Of a stretch of DNA of 37,943 nt, positions 1-7,602 are shown piece by piece. Position 1 is the stretch's first letter. The number at the start of each line of letters is the position of its first letter. The stretch comes from Thermohalobaculum sp050330995 (GTDB lineage: Bacteria > Pseudomonadota > Alphaproteobacteria > Rhodobacterales > Rhodobacteraceae). Where the stretch lies: contig JBHJHI010000044.1 in assembly GCA_050330995.1 (NCBI GenBank), forward strand, positions 1 to 37,943. Reading direction: 5' to 3'. The position numbers and the translations under genes were made by a program. The notes under the pieces were generated by a model. The model was not told the origin of the DNA. It searched no databases and saw only the letters and a list, made by a program, of their open reading frames with translations.

Positions 1-1
1 C

Positions 2-676
2 GCGGCGCTGCGCCTCGCGCGCGCGATCCGCGACCGCCGCTCGCGCCGGCGCCGCGCGGCCCGGCGCGGAGCCGCGCTCGACATGGCCCGCGTGCTGCGC
101 CGCAGCCTCGCGCGCGGCGGCGACCCGGTCGCTCTCGCGCGCAAGCGCCGGCCCGAGCGGCCGATGCGCCTCGTCGTGCTCTGCGACGTCTCCGGCTCGA
201 TGGAGGTGCACGCCCGCGTGTTCCTGGCCTTCGTCAGGGGTCTGGTGTCGGCCGACGCCCGGGCGCAGGCGTTCCTGTTCCACACCCGGCTGGTCGCGAT
301 CACCGCTGCGCTCGCCGAGCGCGACCCGTTCCGCGCGGCGACGCGGCTGTCGCTGATGGCCGAGGGCTTCGGCGGCGGCACAGACATCGGCGGCTGCCTG
401 ACGCGGTTCTGCGAGCACCATGCGGCTCGTGCCGTCAACGGGCGTACCGTGGTCGTGATCCTGTCGGACGGCTACTGCAGCGGCGCGCCCGAGGCGGTGG
501 GCGGGGCGCTCGCACGGCTCGGTCGCCGGGCCGGGCGGATCGTCTGGCTGAGCCCGCTCGACGCCGATCCGGCCCCGGCGGCGATCGAGGCGGCGCGGCC
601 CCGGCTCGACGCGCTGCTCTTCGCGACCACGATCGACGCGCTCGGCGCGCTGGAGGCCGAGTTCGCCCGGCTCTGA
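2..676 (+). CDS. CoxE-like VWA domain protein, 5' end outside window
   Basis: The open frame runs in from the left edge without a stop, so the ATG at 83 is internal and the gene is cut. The visible part has an Arg-rich stretch ending in a conserved block (LRRSLARGGDPVALARKRR), then a von Willebrand A domain. The metal-ion-dependent adhesion site is visible as DVSGS (codons from about 185), a Thr in GGGTDIGG and an Asp in ILSDGY. This arrangement is that of CoxE, a partner of the MoxR-type AAA+ ATPase CoxD in maturing aerobic CO dehydrogenase and related molybdenum hydroxylases (family knowledge). The protein is probably cytoplasmic. A decayed XdhC/CoxI-family gene follows directly, which supports a molybdenum-hydroxylase maturation context. 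The enzyme it serves is not in the window, so the specific substrate is unknown. Confidence 0.88.
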   Translation, partial: AALRLARAIRDRRSRRRRAARRGAALDMARVLRRSLARGGDPVALARKRRPERPMRLVVLCDVSGSMEVHARVFLAFVRGLVSADARAQAFLFHTRLVAITAALAERDPFRAATRLSLMAEGFGGGTDIGGCLTRFCEHHAARAVNGRTVVVILSDGYCSGAPEAVGGALARLGRRAGRIVWLSPLDADPAPAAIEAARPRLDALLFATTIDALGALEAEFARL

Positions 677-690
677 GCGGACGATACGAG

Positions 691-1537
691 GGAGGACCGA
701 CGCCTTCGAGCATCGCCCGGCTCAGGGCCGAGGGCATGCCGCTCGCCGCCGTCATCATGGTCCGCACCGCCCCGACGCCATCTCGGCCCAGGCGGGCGCC
801 GAGGTGGGGTCGACGCGAGGGGCGCCCGATCGGCCATCTCGGCGGCGCCTGAAGCCGCCGTGCCGTGATCACGACCGCCACCACCTGCCTCGACGCTGAG
901 GCAGTGCGCCTGGTCCGGGTCGCGCCGGGTGATCGTCCGGCTGATGCCATCGCCCTGCCGGTCGATGACGCGGGTGTCCCTCCCAGCGGCTGCCCCTCGG
1001 GCGGCACCGTCGATCTGTTGGTCGAGCCCTATCGCCAGCGCCGCGGCTGGTGGTGCTCGGATACACTCCGCTCGCCGCCACGACCGCGCGCCAAGGACTG
1101 CTGCCCGGGCTGCGCGTGTCGTGGGAGTCTGCGATGGAAGGGTGTCATCCCGATCGCGACCGATCTCGCGAGCACGAGAGTAGGAGCGCGCAATCAGGCC
1201 GGCGCAGCGCCGGAAGTGTGCGACCTCGTGAGCGCGATGTTAGAAGCGCATGCCCTTACGAGCGCGACGCTCGAGGCGCGCGACGCGGTCGCGATCGTCT
1301 GCCAGGGCTATGGCGATCTGGCCGCCGCCGCAGCGGCGCTCGCGAGCCCGGCCCTTCGTCTCGGTGGTCACGAGTGGCCGCAAGGTGGCGGTGCCGCGCC
1401 GCCGGCCGGAGGCGCGTGGGATCGACCCCGCCCGGATCACTGCCCTGCGCGCACCGGCCGGGATCGCGATCGGGGCGATCATTCCGGTCGGGATCGCGCT
1501 CTCGGTGGTCGCCGAGATCGTCGCAAGGTTAGCCTGA
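691..1537 (+). pseudogene. Decayed XdhC/CoxI-family molybdenum-hydroxylase maturation gene
   Basis: No single frame is open, but pieces of an XdhC/CoxI protein follow each other in the right order across three frames. A Shine-Dalgarno-like GGAGGA (691-696) precedes ACG CCT TCG at 700, where an ATG would be expected. Then come IARLRAEGMPLAAVIMVRTA (frame 1), AISAQAGAE (from 777, frame 3), GRPIGHLGGA then TGA (frame 1), and CLDAEAVRLVRVAPGDRPAD with SGGTVDLLVEPY (frame 1). After those come VLGYTPLAATTARQGLLPG (frame 3), DAVAIVCQGYGDLAAAAAAL (frame 1) and GIDPARITALRAPAGIAIGA to the stop at 1537 (frame 2). The N-terminal XdhC domain and the C-terminal Rossmann domain are both represented. XdhC-family proteins hand sulfurated molybdenum cofactor to hydroxylases. 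At least four frameshifts and one in-frame stop argue against a sequencing slip. It sits 15 bases behind coxE, probably once in one operon. Confidence 0.8.
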
Positions 1538-1579
1538 CCGTGTGGCGGCCAGCCTCGCCCGCTCAGCCTCCGGCGGGCG

Positions 1580-2818
1580 TCAGGAGGCGAGGCGCGCTTC
1601 CTCCACGGACTGGCGCACGATACCCGCGTCGAACAGCGAGGCGATCTCGGTATCGGGCAGGCGGGCGACCTCGGCCAGGATCTCCTCGGTGTGCTCGCCG
1701 AGGCGCGGCGCGGGGCGCGGCGCCTCGCGGTCGAGCGCGGAGAAGGCCATCGGCGAGCCCGGCACCAGATGGCGCCCGATGCCGGGCTGGTCGAGCATCG
1801 AGAACATCGGGTTGTCGGTCGAGAGATCGGGGTCGCGCTCCAGCGCCTCGGCGAAGGTGCGGAACACCGACCAGGTCACGCCGGCGCGGTCGAAGGCCGG
1901 GCCGAACTCGGCGACCCGGCGCGCGGCGAACCACGGCGTCAGGATCGCGGTGATCTCGTGGCGCGCATGCCAGCGCGCGCCCTCGTCGCCGAGGTCGACC
2001 CCGAGGCGTCCGGCGAGCGCGTCCATCGCCTCGCCCGTGTCGGTCGCCTTGACGAGGTTTCTCCACTGGCGCTCGGTCAGCCCGATCACCATCACCCGCT
2101 CGCCGTCGGCGCAGACGAAGTCCTGGCCGTAGGCGCCGTAGAGCGCGTTGCCGGCCTTGGCGCGCTCGACGCCGTTGACCGCCACCTCGCCGATGATGCC
2201 GAGGTTGCCGAGCATCCCCGCCGCCACGTCCTTGAGCGCGATCCGCGCCTCCTGACCCTCGCCGGTGCGCAGGCGGTGGCGCTCGGCCGCGAGCAGGGCC
2301 GAGACCACCATCTGGCCGGCCATGCAGTCCCAGGCGGGCAGGGCATGGGCGACCGGCTCGGTCGAGCCCTCGGGGCCGGTCGCGTGCGGGAAGCCGACCG
2401 AGGGGTTGACGGTGTAGTCCACCTGCGGGCGGCCGTGGCGGTCGCCCGTCAACGTGACCATGCAGAGATCGGGACGGCGCGCGCGTAGCGTCTCGTAGTC
2501 GGTCCAGCCCTTGGCGGGCAGGTTGGTGATGAACAGCCCCGCGTCCGGCCCCGGCGCGGCGACGATCTCGGCGACGATCTCGCGCCCGCGCGGCGACCGC
2601 GTGTCGATCGCGATCGAGCGCTTGCCCTTGTTGAGCCCCGCCCAGAAGTGACTCGCGCCGTTCCTGGCCACCGGCCAGCGGGTGGCGTCGAGCCCGCCTT
2701 CGAGACGGTCGAAGCGGATCACGTCGGCGCCCATCTGCGCGAGCGTCATGCCCGCGAGCGGAACCGCGACGAAGGCCGAGCCCTCGACCACGCGCATGCC
2801 CTTCAAGATGCCGCTCAT
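1580..2818 (-). CDS. mct: Mesaconyl-CoA C1-C4 CoA transferase (2-methylfumaryl-CoA isomerase)
   Basis: This is a 412-residue family III (CaiB/BaiF) CoA transferase. It resembles Mct of Chloroflexus through much of its length, as I recall that sequence: GMRVVEGSAFVAVPLAGMTL at the N-terminus, FWAGLNKGKRSIAID (about 58-72), a LPAWD block with the presumed catalytic Asp164, ERHRLRTGEGQ, and a C-terminal RLGEHTEEIL. Mct moves CoA within mesaconyl-CoA from the C1 to the C4 carboxyl group, a step of the second half of the 3-hydroxypropionate bicycle. The start is set at 2818 because its ATG shares four bases (ATGA) with the stop of the upstream hydratase gene; an ATG nine bases further upstream is less likely. 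The cytoplasmic enzyme would work directly with its neighbour Meh. A generic formyl- or succinyl-CoA transferase is the alternative, but the neighbour and motif pattern favour Mct. Confidence 0.83.
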   Translation of the reverse strand: MSGILKGMRVVEGSAFVAVPLAGMTLAQMGADVIRFDRLEGGLDATRWPVARNGASHFWAGLNKGKRSIAIDTRSPRGREIVAEIVAAPGPDAGLFITNLPAKGWTDYETLRARRPDLCMVTLTGDRHGRPQVDYTVNPSVGFPHATGPEGSTEPVAHALPAWDCMAGQMVVSALLAAERHRLRTGEGQEARIALKDVAAGMLGNLGIIGEVAVNGVERAKAGNALYGAYGQDFVCADGERVMVIGLTERQWRNLVKATDTGEAMDALAGRLGVDLGDEGARWHARHEITAILTPWFAARRVAEFGPAFDRAGVTWSVFRTFAEALERDPDLSTDNPMFSMLDQPGIGRHLVPGSPMAFSALDREAPRPAPRLGEHTEEILAEVARLPDTEIASLFDAGIVRQSVEEARLAS

Positions 2819-3693
2819 GGCGTCCACTCCATCCTTGCCTGAAGACCCTGGTGGCCGCTCGCGGCCGCCGTGCAGAGATCGATGGCGCCTTCCGCGGCGC
2901 CTCGGGTGCCGATCAGGCGCAGCGCCTCATCGTGGAACATCGGGTGGACGCCGCGGAAGCGGAACCGGGTCGGCGCCCGGCCGGTATGGCGCACGCCGGC
3001 CTCCATCAGCATCATCGCCTGCATCGGCCCGTGCACGACGAGGGCGGGATACTTCTCGACCTCGCGCGCGTAAGGCAGGTCGTAGTGGATGCGATGCGCG
3101 TTGAAGGTCGCGGCCGAGAAGCGGAACAACCGCGCCTCGGTCATGGCCACGGTCTCGTCGAACAGCGCGGCGTCGGGGACAGAGACCCGCTTCGGCGGAC
3201 GGAACCGGTCCGGGATGTCGAGATAGACGATGTCCTGGCGCTCCTCGACGCGGCCGTGGCCGCCCTCGATCGCGTGGGAGACGCCGACGAACACCATGGA
3301 CCCGCTCGCCCCCGCCTTCTCCTCGACCGAGACGATCTCCGAGCGGCGCACGAGCGGCTCGCCGACCGCGAGCGCGCCCTCGAACGACAGCGCGCCGCCC
3401 GCCCACATCCGCCGCGGGTAGGGCAGGGGCGGCAGGAAGCCGCCCGTGCGCGGATGGCCGTCCTCGCCGAGCCGGTCCATCGCCACGAACTCGGGGAAGG
3501 CGCCCCAGTGCCAGAGCCAGGGCATCGCCGCGCCGGGCGCGAGGTCGAGCGCGGCGGCAGCCGGATGACCGAGGGCGGCGGCGAGCATGGCGGCCAGTTC
3601 CGCGCTCAGACGCCCCTCGCAGTACTCGCGGCGGCCGATCCAGGCGGCGGGGTTCGCGCCGGCGGCGTCCTCAATGGAGGGTTGGTGGATCAC
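2815..3693 (-). CDS. meh: Mesaconyl-C4-CoA hydratase-like FAS1/MaoC hot-dog protein
   Basis: The 292-residue protein has a FAS1-like N-terminal dehydratase half (WLWHWGAFPEF, GGFLPPLPYPRRMWAGG) and a second hot-dog half with FSAATFNAHRIHYD and KYPALVVHGPMQAMM, which carries the Asn/His pattern of hydratase hot-dog enzymes. Such two-domain proteins include mesaconyl-C4-CoA (3-methylfumaryl-CoA) hydratase, which makes citramalyl-CoA. The GTG start at 3693 is chosen because GGGAG lies about eight bases upstream and the recognisable domain begins soon after; the open frame itself continues further upstream without homology. It is the first gene of a two-gene operon and overlaps mct by ATGA. The pairing with mct is the main reason for the specific assignment; the fold alone would only give a hydratase/dehydratase of 2-enoyl-CoA type. 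Confidence 0.78.
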   Translation of the reverse strand: MIHQPSIEDAAGANPAAWIGRREYCEGRLSAELAAMLAAALGHPAAAALDLAPGAAMPWLWHWGAFPEFVAMDRLGEDGHPRTGGFLPPLPYPRRMWAGGALSFEGALAVGEPLVRRSEIVSVEEKAGASGSMVFVGVSHAIEGGHGRVEERQDIVYLDIPDRFRPPKRVSVPDAALFDETVAMTEARLFRFSAATFNAHRIHYDLPYAREVEKYPALVVHGPMQAMMLMEAGVRHTGRAPTRFRFRGVHPMFHDEALRLIGTRGAAEGAIDLCTAAASGHQGLQARMEWTP

Positions 3694-3804
3694 GTCACGA
3701 CACTCCCAGCGGCCGACGCCGGCTGCGGCGTTCGCGCTGGTGGTACTGTCCCACGATCGGGCGGGCCTGCCGAACGATGGCGGGTCCTGTTGTGGATGCG
3801 AGGA

Positions 3805-3836
3805 TTTACAGGTTTGCGTTTCTGTGAAACCGTAAA
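3805..3836. promoter_or_regulatory. AT-rich palindrome, candidate ScfR operator between meh and scfR
   Basis: The 240-base divergent intergenic region contains one AT-rich island in otherwise GC-rich DNA. It is a nested inverted repeat: outer arms TTTAC (3805-3809) and GTAAA (3832-3836), next GGTTT (3811-3815) and AAACC (3827-3831), and an inner GTTTC-TGT-GAAAC (3818-3830). Regulators of the ScfR/RamB/PccR family are known to bind TTTGC-rich motifs next to the genes they control; TTTGC occurs here at 3813-3817. It lies about 112 bases upstream of the meh start and 98 bases upstream of the scfR start. Binding is inferred, not shown. Confidence 0.4.
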
Positions 3837-3933
3837 AACCAGCCGGGGCCACTGGGCTCGATCGGCCTGGGGGCCTCGCTCGTGCGCGTCTCCGCGAGGC
3901 TCGGGCGGGAGAACGTTTCGGGCGAGCGCTGCC

Positions 3934-5334
3934 GTGAAGACCTTCGTCGGACCCCACCTGCGTCGCCTCCGGCGCGAACGTCGCGAGACGCAGGCCGAGA
4001 TGGGCCGCGCGCTCGGCATCAGCACGTCCTACGTCAACCTTCTGGAGAACAACGAGCGCAGCGTCTCGGTGCCGGTGCTGCTGAAGCTCCTGGAGGTCTA
4101 CGGCGTCGACTGGCGCGAGATCGCCGACGACGACAGCGCCTCGGTGCTCGCCGACCTGCGCGCCGCGCTCCAGGACCCGCTGTTCGAGGCGACGCGGCCC
4201 GATTTGCCCCAGCTCAGGGCCGCGCAGGTCCACAGCCCCGACCTTGCGGCGAGCTTCCTGCGGCTCCACGCCGCCTACCAGGTCGTGACCGAGCGGCTCC
4301 TGAGCGGGGCGGGGCAGGACGCCGGGCGCGGGCTGCGCGCCGCCTCGCCCGAGGCGTCGGTCCACGCCGTCTTCCGCGCGGCCGGCAACCACTTCGACGC
4401 CCTGGAACGGGCGGCGGAGGCGTTCCGGGGCGAGGCGGTGGTGCCGTCCGACGAGCTGTATCCCTGGATCAAGCGGCACCTGCGCGACCGGCTCGGCCTG
4501 CGCGTGCGGCTCGTGCCCGTCGCCGCGCTACCCGATACGCTGCGCCACTACGACGCGGAGGCGGGCGAGGTGCTGCTGTCGGAAGCGCTCGACCATCCCA
4601 ACCGGATCTTCCAGCTCGTCCATGTCGCCGGCCTCGCGGCCCACGCGGGCTTGCTCGACGATCTGGTCGGCCAGTCGGGGATCGGCGACGACCACGGGGT
4701 CGCGCGCCTGCGCGTGGAGCTGGCGAACTACTTCGCCGCCGCGGTGCTGATGCCCTATCGCCCCTTCCTGGCCGAGGCGCGCGCCTCGAAGTACGACTTC
4801 GACCATCTGGCCACGCGCTTCGGCGTGAGCTTCGAGATGGCCTGCCACCGCGCGGCGACGCTGTCGCGCGAGGGCGAGGCGGGGGTGGCGTTCTTCTTCC
4901 TGCGCATCGACCGCGCGGGCAACGTCACCAAGCGGCTGAATGCGACCGACTTCCACCTCGCCGAGCACGGCGGCGCCTGCCCCCGGCTTGAGGTGCACGG
5001 CTGCTTCCGCACGCCGGGGCGGATCGTCTCGCAGCTCGTGGAGATGCCCGACGCGAGTCAGTTCCTGGTGTTCTCGCGCACGGTCGACCGCCCGAGCGTG
5101 ACGCGCCACAGCCAGGACGTGCGCCTCGCGGTGGCGATGGGGTGCAGCGTCGAGCATGCCGGCGCGATCGGATATGCCGAGGGTCTGAGCCTGTCGCAGG
5201 CGCGGCCGACCGAGATCGGCATCAACTGCCGGATGTGCCCGCGGAGCCGCTGCGACCACCGTGCGCAGCATCCGCTCCTGGCGACGCGGCCCCTCGACGC
5301 CAACCGGCGCGGGGCCACGCGTTACGATAGCTGA
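3934..5334 (+). CDS. ScfR/PccR-type short-chain acyl-CoA responsive XRE regulator
   Basis: This is a 466-residue transcription factor starting at GTG 3934. Residues about 5-60 form an XRE helix-turn-helix (LRRLRRERRETQAEMGRAL, then ISTSYVNLLENNERSVS). The middle is an IrrE/ImmA-like region (VELANYFAAAVLMPYRPFL) in which no HExxH protease motif is apparent. The C-terminus is the DUF2083 domain, ending with a Cys cluster GINCRMCPRSRC. This layout and length match the ScfR/RamB/PccR family, which senses short-chain acyl-CoA levels and controls propionyl-CoA, glyoxylate-cycle or acetate genes in other bacteria. It is divergent from meh-mct, so that operon is the likely target. The upstream frame is open for a long way but has no homology. 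Activator versus repressor cannot be decided from sequence. Confidence 0.85.
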   Translation: MKTFVGPHLRRLRRERRETQAEMGRALGISTSYVNLLENNERSVSVPVLLKLLEVYGVDWREIADDDSASVLADLRAALQDPLFEATRPDLPQLRAAQVHSPDLAASFLRLHAAYQVVTERLLSGAGQDAGRGLRAASPEASVHAVFRAAGNHFDALERAAEAFRGEAVVPSDELYPWIKRHLRDRLGLRVRLVPVAALPDTLRHYDAEAGEVLLSEALDHPNRIFQLVHVAGLAAHAGLLDDLVGQSGIGDDHGVARLRVELANYFAAAVLMPYRPFLAEARASKYDFDHLATRFGVSFEMACHRAATLSREGEAGVAFFFLRIDRAGNVTKRLNATDFHLAEHGGACPRLEVHGCFRTPGRIVSQLVEMPDASQFLVFSRTVDRPSVTRHSQDVRLAVAMGCSVEHAGAIGYAEGLSLSQARPTEIGINCRMCPRSRCDHRAQHPLLATRPLDANRRGATRYDS

Positions 5335-5388
5335 ACGAGTCGCGCCCGCCGGGACGGTCAAGCGGCCGGCCGCGCTCGCGGGAGGCGC

Positions 5389-6126
5389 TCAGCGATAGCT
5401 GCGGATCAGGCCCACCATCTTGCCCTGGATGCGCACCTTGTCGGCGTTGTAGAGCCGCGTCTCGAAGGCGGGGGTGGCCGCTTCGAGCGCGATCGCGTCG
5501 CCGCGCCGGCGCAGGCGCTTCAGCGTCGCTTCCTGCTCCTCGATCAGCGCGACCACGATGTCGCCGTTGTCGGCCGTGCCCTGGCGGCGCACCACCACCA
5601 GATCGCCGTCGTGAATGCCCGCCTGGATCATCGAGTCGCCGCGCACTTCGAGCGCGTAGTGCTCGGTCGCGGTGTCGACCATGCCCGCGGGCACGCCGAG
5701 CCGGGTCGCGCCGTCCTCGATCGCCTCGATCGGCACGCCGGCGGCGATGCGCCCGATCAGCGGCACCTCCGCGGTGTGCACGCCCATCGACGGCACCGCG
5801 CCGAGGTTCGGCCCCTCGGCCGGCCGGCGGGCCGCGGCGGGTTCGCTCACGCGGTCGCCTTCGATCACCGCGGGGCGGAAGCCCTCGCGCCGTGCCCGGG
5901 GTGCGTCGACGTTCTCGGGCAGGCGCACGACCTCGATGGCGCGGGCGCGATGGGGCAGGCGGCGGATGAAGCCGCGTTCCTCGAGCGCCGTGATCAGGCG
6001 ATGGATGCCCGACTTCGAGCGCAGTTCGAGGGCCTCCTTCATCTCGTCGAAGGAGGGTGAGACCCCGTCACGCTGTACGCGCTGGTGAATGAACACGAGC
6101 AGGTCGTATTGCTTGCGGGTCAGCAT
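5389..6126 (-). CDS. lexA: SOS repressor LexA
   Basis: The 245-residue LexA has a winged-helix N-terminus (MLTRKQYDLLVFIHQRVQ, with recognition region SKSGIHRLITALEERG), an Ala129-Gly130 autocleavage bond in RIAAGVP, the catalytic Ser165 in GDSM and Lys203 in ATLKRL. It is about 40 residues longer than E. coli LexA, as is usual in alphaproteobacteria, because of a longer linker (about 70-120). It represses DNA-damage genes until RecA filaments trigger self-cleavage. A perfect alphaproteobacterial SOS box lies just upstream, so it is autoregulated. It converges with scfR, 54 bases apart, and follows moeA in the same direction but with its own promoter. Confidence 0.97.
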   Translation of the reverse strand: MLTRKQYDLLVFIHQRVQRDGVSPSFDEMKEALELRSKSGIHRLITALEERGFIRRLPHRARAIEVVRLPENVDAPRARREGFRPAVIEGDRVSEPAAARRPAEGPNLGAVPSMGVHTAEVPLIGRIAAGVPIEAIEDGATRLGVPAGMVDTATEHYALEVRGDSMIQAGIHDGDLVVVRRQGTADNGDIVVALIEEQEATLKRLRRRGDAIALEAATPAFETRLYNADKVRIQGKMVGLIRSYR

Positions 6127-6177
6127 CCGAGAGTCCCCTGGGTGCGGCCGCCACCTTCGGCGCGGCGTTCATCTCTC

Positions 6178-6210
6178 ATTAGTTCCAACATTGTTCTGCT
6201 TTTGTGTCAA
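6178..6210 (-). promoter_or_regulatory. lexA promoter
   Basis: On the minus strand a perfect -35 hexamer TTGACA (6210-6205) is followed by AT-rich DNA containing the SOS box. The -10 element is not clear; candidates are TGGAAC at 17-base spacing or the region GAACTAAT slightly further on. The local AT richness contrasts with the surrounding DNA. Confidence 0.5.
6182..6196 (-). promoter_or_regulatory. LexA (SOS) box of lexA
   Basis: The sequence GTTCCAACATTGTTC is an exact match to the alphaproteobacterial SOS consensus GTTC-N7-GTTC (a direct repeat). It ends 56 bases upstream of the lexA start codon and lies just downstream of the TTGACA element, so bound LexA would cover the core promoter. 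Autoregulation of lexA is the expected role. Confidence 0.88.
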
Positions 6211-6390
6211 GCGACTGGCGCACCGTGCGGCATTAGGGTTAACGCTCCGTGATGGCCGTCGGGCGCACCTTCGCCTTCCGCGCGGGGGACGCGGCGATCG
6301 GTTCGAGTACGTGGACGGTGACCGAGTGTCCTGAGCGCGTCCCGCGACGGTCCCTCGGGCGCGCGTCCCGTGCGGCGCCTTCCGGGCCCG

Positions 6391-7590
6391 TCAGGGAAGG
6401 TCGATGAACTCGACCGCCTCGCCCGCCGCCGCGGCCGGCGCGCGGGGCGCGCGCACCACGAGCCCGTCCGCTTCGGCGAGGACCGTGAGCAGGCTCGAAT
6501 CCTGGTTGGCCGCGAGTACGGCGCGCCCCTCGGCGTCGAGACGGGCGCGCGCGTAATGCTCGCGCGGCCCGTTCGCCTCGATCCCCTCGGCGAGCGCGAC
6601 CGGACGCCGCCGCGCCGGCGCGCCGGGCAGGCCGAGCGCGCGCTCGATCGCGGGCACCGCGAAGATCTCGCCGCAAACCATGGCCGAGACCGGGTTGCCC
6701 GGCAGGCCGATCATCGCCGCGCCGCCCGGCAGGCGACCGGCCATCAGCGGCTTGCCCGGCCGCATGGCGATGCGGTGAAAGCCCAGGGAAAGTCCGGCGT
6801 CGCCGAAGGCGGCGGCGACGAGATCGTGCTCGCCGACCGAGGCGCCGCCGAGGGTGACGACCACGTCCGCCCCGGCCGCCCGCGCCTCGCCGAGCGCGCC
6901 GATCAGGCTCGCGCGGTCGTCGGCGGCGATCGACGTGCGCACCACCCGAGCGCCCGTCATCGCGAGGCGGACGGAGAGGCCGCGATCGTTCGAGGCGAAC
7001 ACCTGGTCGGGGCGCGGCCGTGCGCCCGGAGCCACCAGCTCGTCGCCGGTCGCGACCAGCGCGACGACGGGGCGGCGCGCGACGCTCACGCGGTCGTGGC
7101 CCATGGCCGCGAGCAGCGCCACCTCGCGCGGCCCCAGACGGCGCGGCGCCTCGAGGCGGAAGCCGGCCGCGAAGTCGCCGCCCGCCGGGCGCAGGTAGGC
7201 GCCGGGGCCGGGGGCCTCGCGCACCGTCACGGTGTCGCCCTCGCGCTCGGCGTCCTCCTGGATCAGGATCGCGTCGGCGCCCTCGGGCACCGGGGCGCCG
7301 GTGAAGATCCGCACCGCCGCGCCCTCGGGCAGCCGCCCCGCCCAGGCGTGGCCCGCCGCCGCCTCGCCCGCCACCCTGAGGCGCGCGCCCGCGACCGCCT
7401 CGGCCGCGCGCACGGCGTAGCCGTCCATGGCCGAGGCGGCGAAGGGCGGCTGGGCCCGCCCGGCCACCGCGTCGGCGGCGAGCACCCGGCCCGCGGCCTC
7501 GTCGAGCGCGACCGTCTCGGCCGCCATCGCCGGCATCAGCGCGTTGAGCCGCCTCCGCGCCTCGTCGACCGAGAGAAGGGGCGCGGTCAT
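6391..7590 (-). CDS. moeA: Molybdopterin molybdenumtransferase MoeA
   Basis: This 399-residue protein inserts molybdate into adenylylated molybdopterin, the last step of molybdenum cofactor synthesis. The MoeA signatures are MDGYAVRA near residue 50, DGDELVAPG-like VATGDELVAPG, the VTLGGASVGEHD loop, GKPLMAGRLPGG and IGLPGNPVSAMV. Domains I-IV are all present and the length is normal (E. coli MoeA is about 410). It follows moaC with a 12-base gap and is probably co-transcribed with moaC and trpC. A 264-base non-coding interval separates it from lexA. Confidence 0.95.
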   Translation of the reverse strand: MTAPLLSVDEARRRLNALMPAMAAETVALDEAAGRVLAADAVAGRAQPPFAASAMDGYAVRAAEAVAGARLRVAGEAAAGHAWAGRLPEGAAVRIFTGAPVPEGADAILIQEDAEREGDTVTVREAPGPGAYLRPAGGDFAAGFRLEAPRRLGPREVALLAAMGHDRVSVARRPVVALVATGDELVAPGARPRPDQVFASNDRGLSVRLAMTGARVVRTSIAADDRASLIGALGEARAAGADVVVTLGGASVGEHDLVAAAFGDAGLSLGFHRIAMRPGKPLMAGRLPGGAAMIGLPGNPVSAMVCGEIFAVPAIERALGLPGAPARRRPVALAEGIEANGPREHYARARLDAEGRAVLAANQDSSLLTVLAEADGLVVRAPRAPAAAAGEAVEFIDLP

Positions 7591-7602
7591 CGCCGCGCGG
7601 AC

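Noticed and set aside
1580..2818. Reading the CoA transferase as formyl-CoA or succinyl-CoA:X transferase
   Set aside because: Family III members are alike in fold, but the block LPAWD, FWAGLNKGKRSIAID and the hydratase partner fit Mct better. Phylogeny would be the final test.
3882..4991. A 369-codon plus-strand frame overlapping scfR
   Set aside because: It is a different frame of the scfR gene, Arg/Pro-rich, with no domain; the scfR frame carries clear HTH and DUF2083 motifs.
5362..5373. GCGGCCGGCCGC palindrome between scfR and lexA as a bidirectional terminator
   Set aside because: There is no loop and no T-run on either strand; in DNA this GC-rich such palindromes are common by chance.
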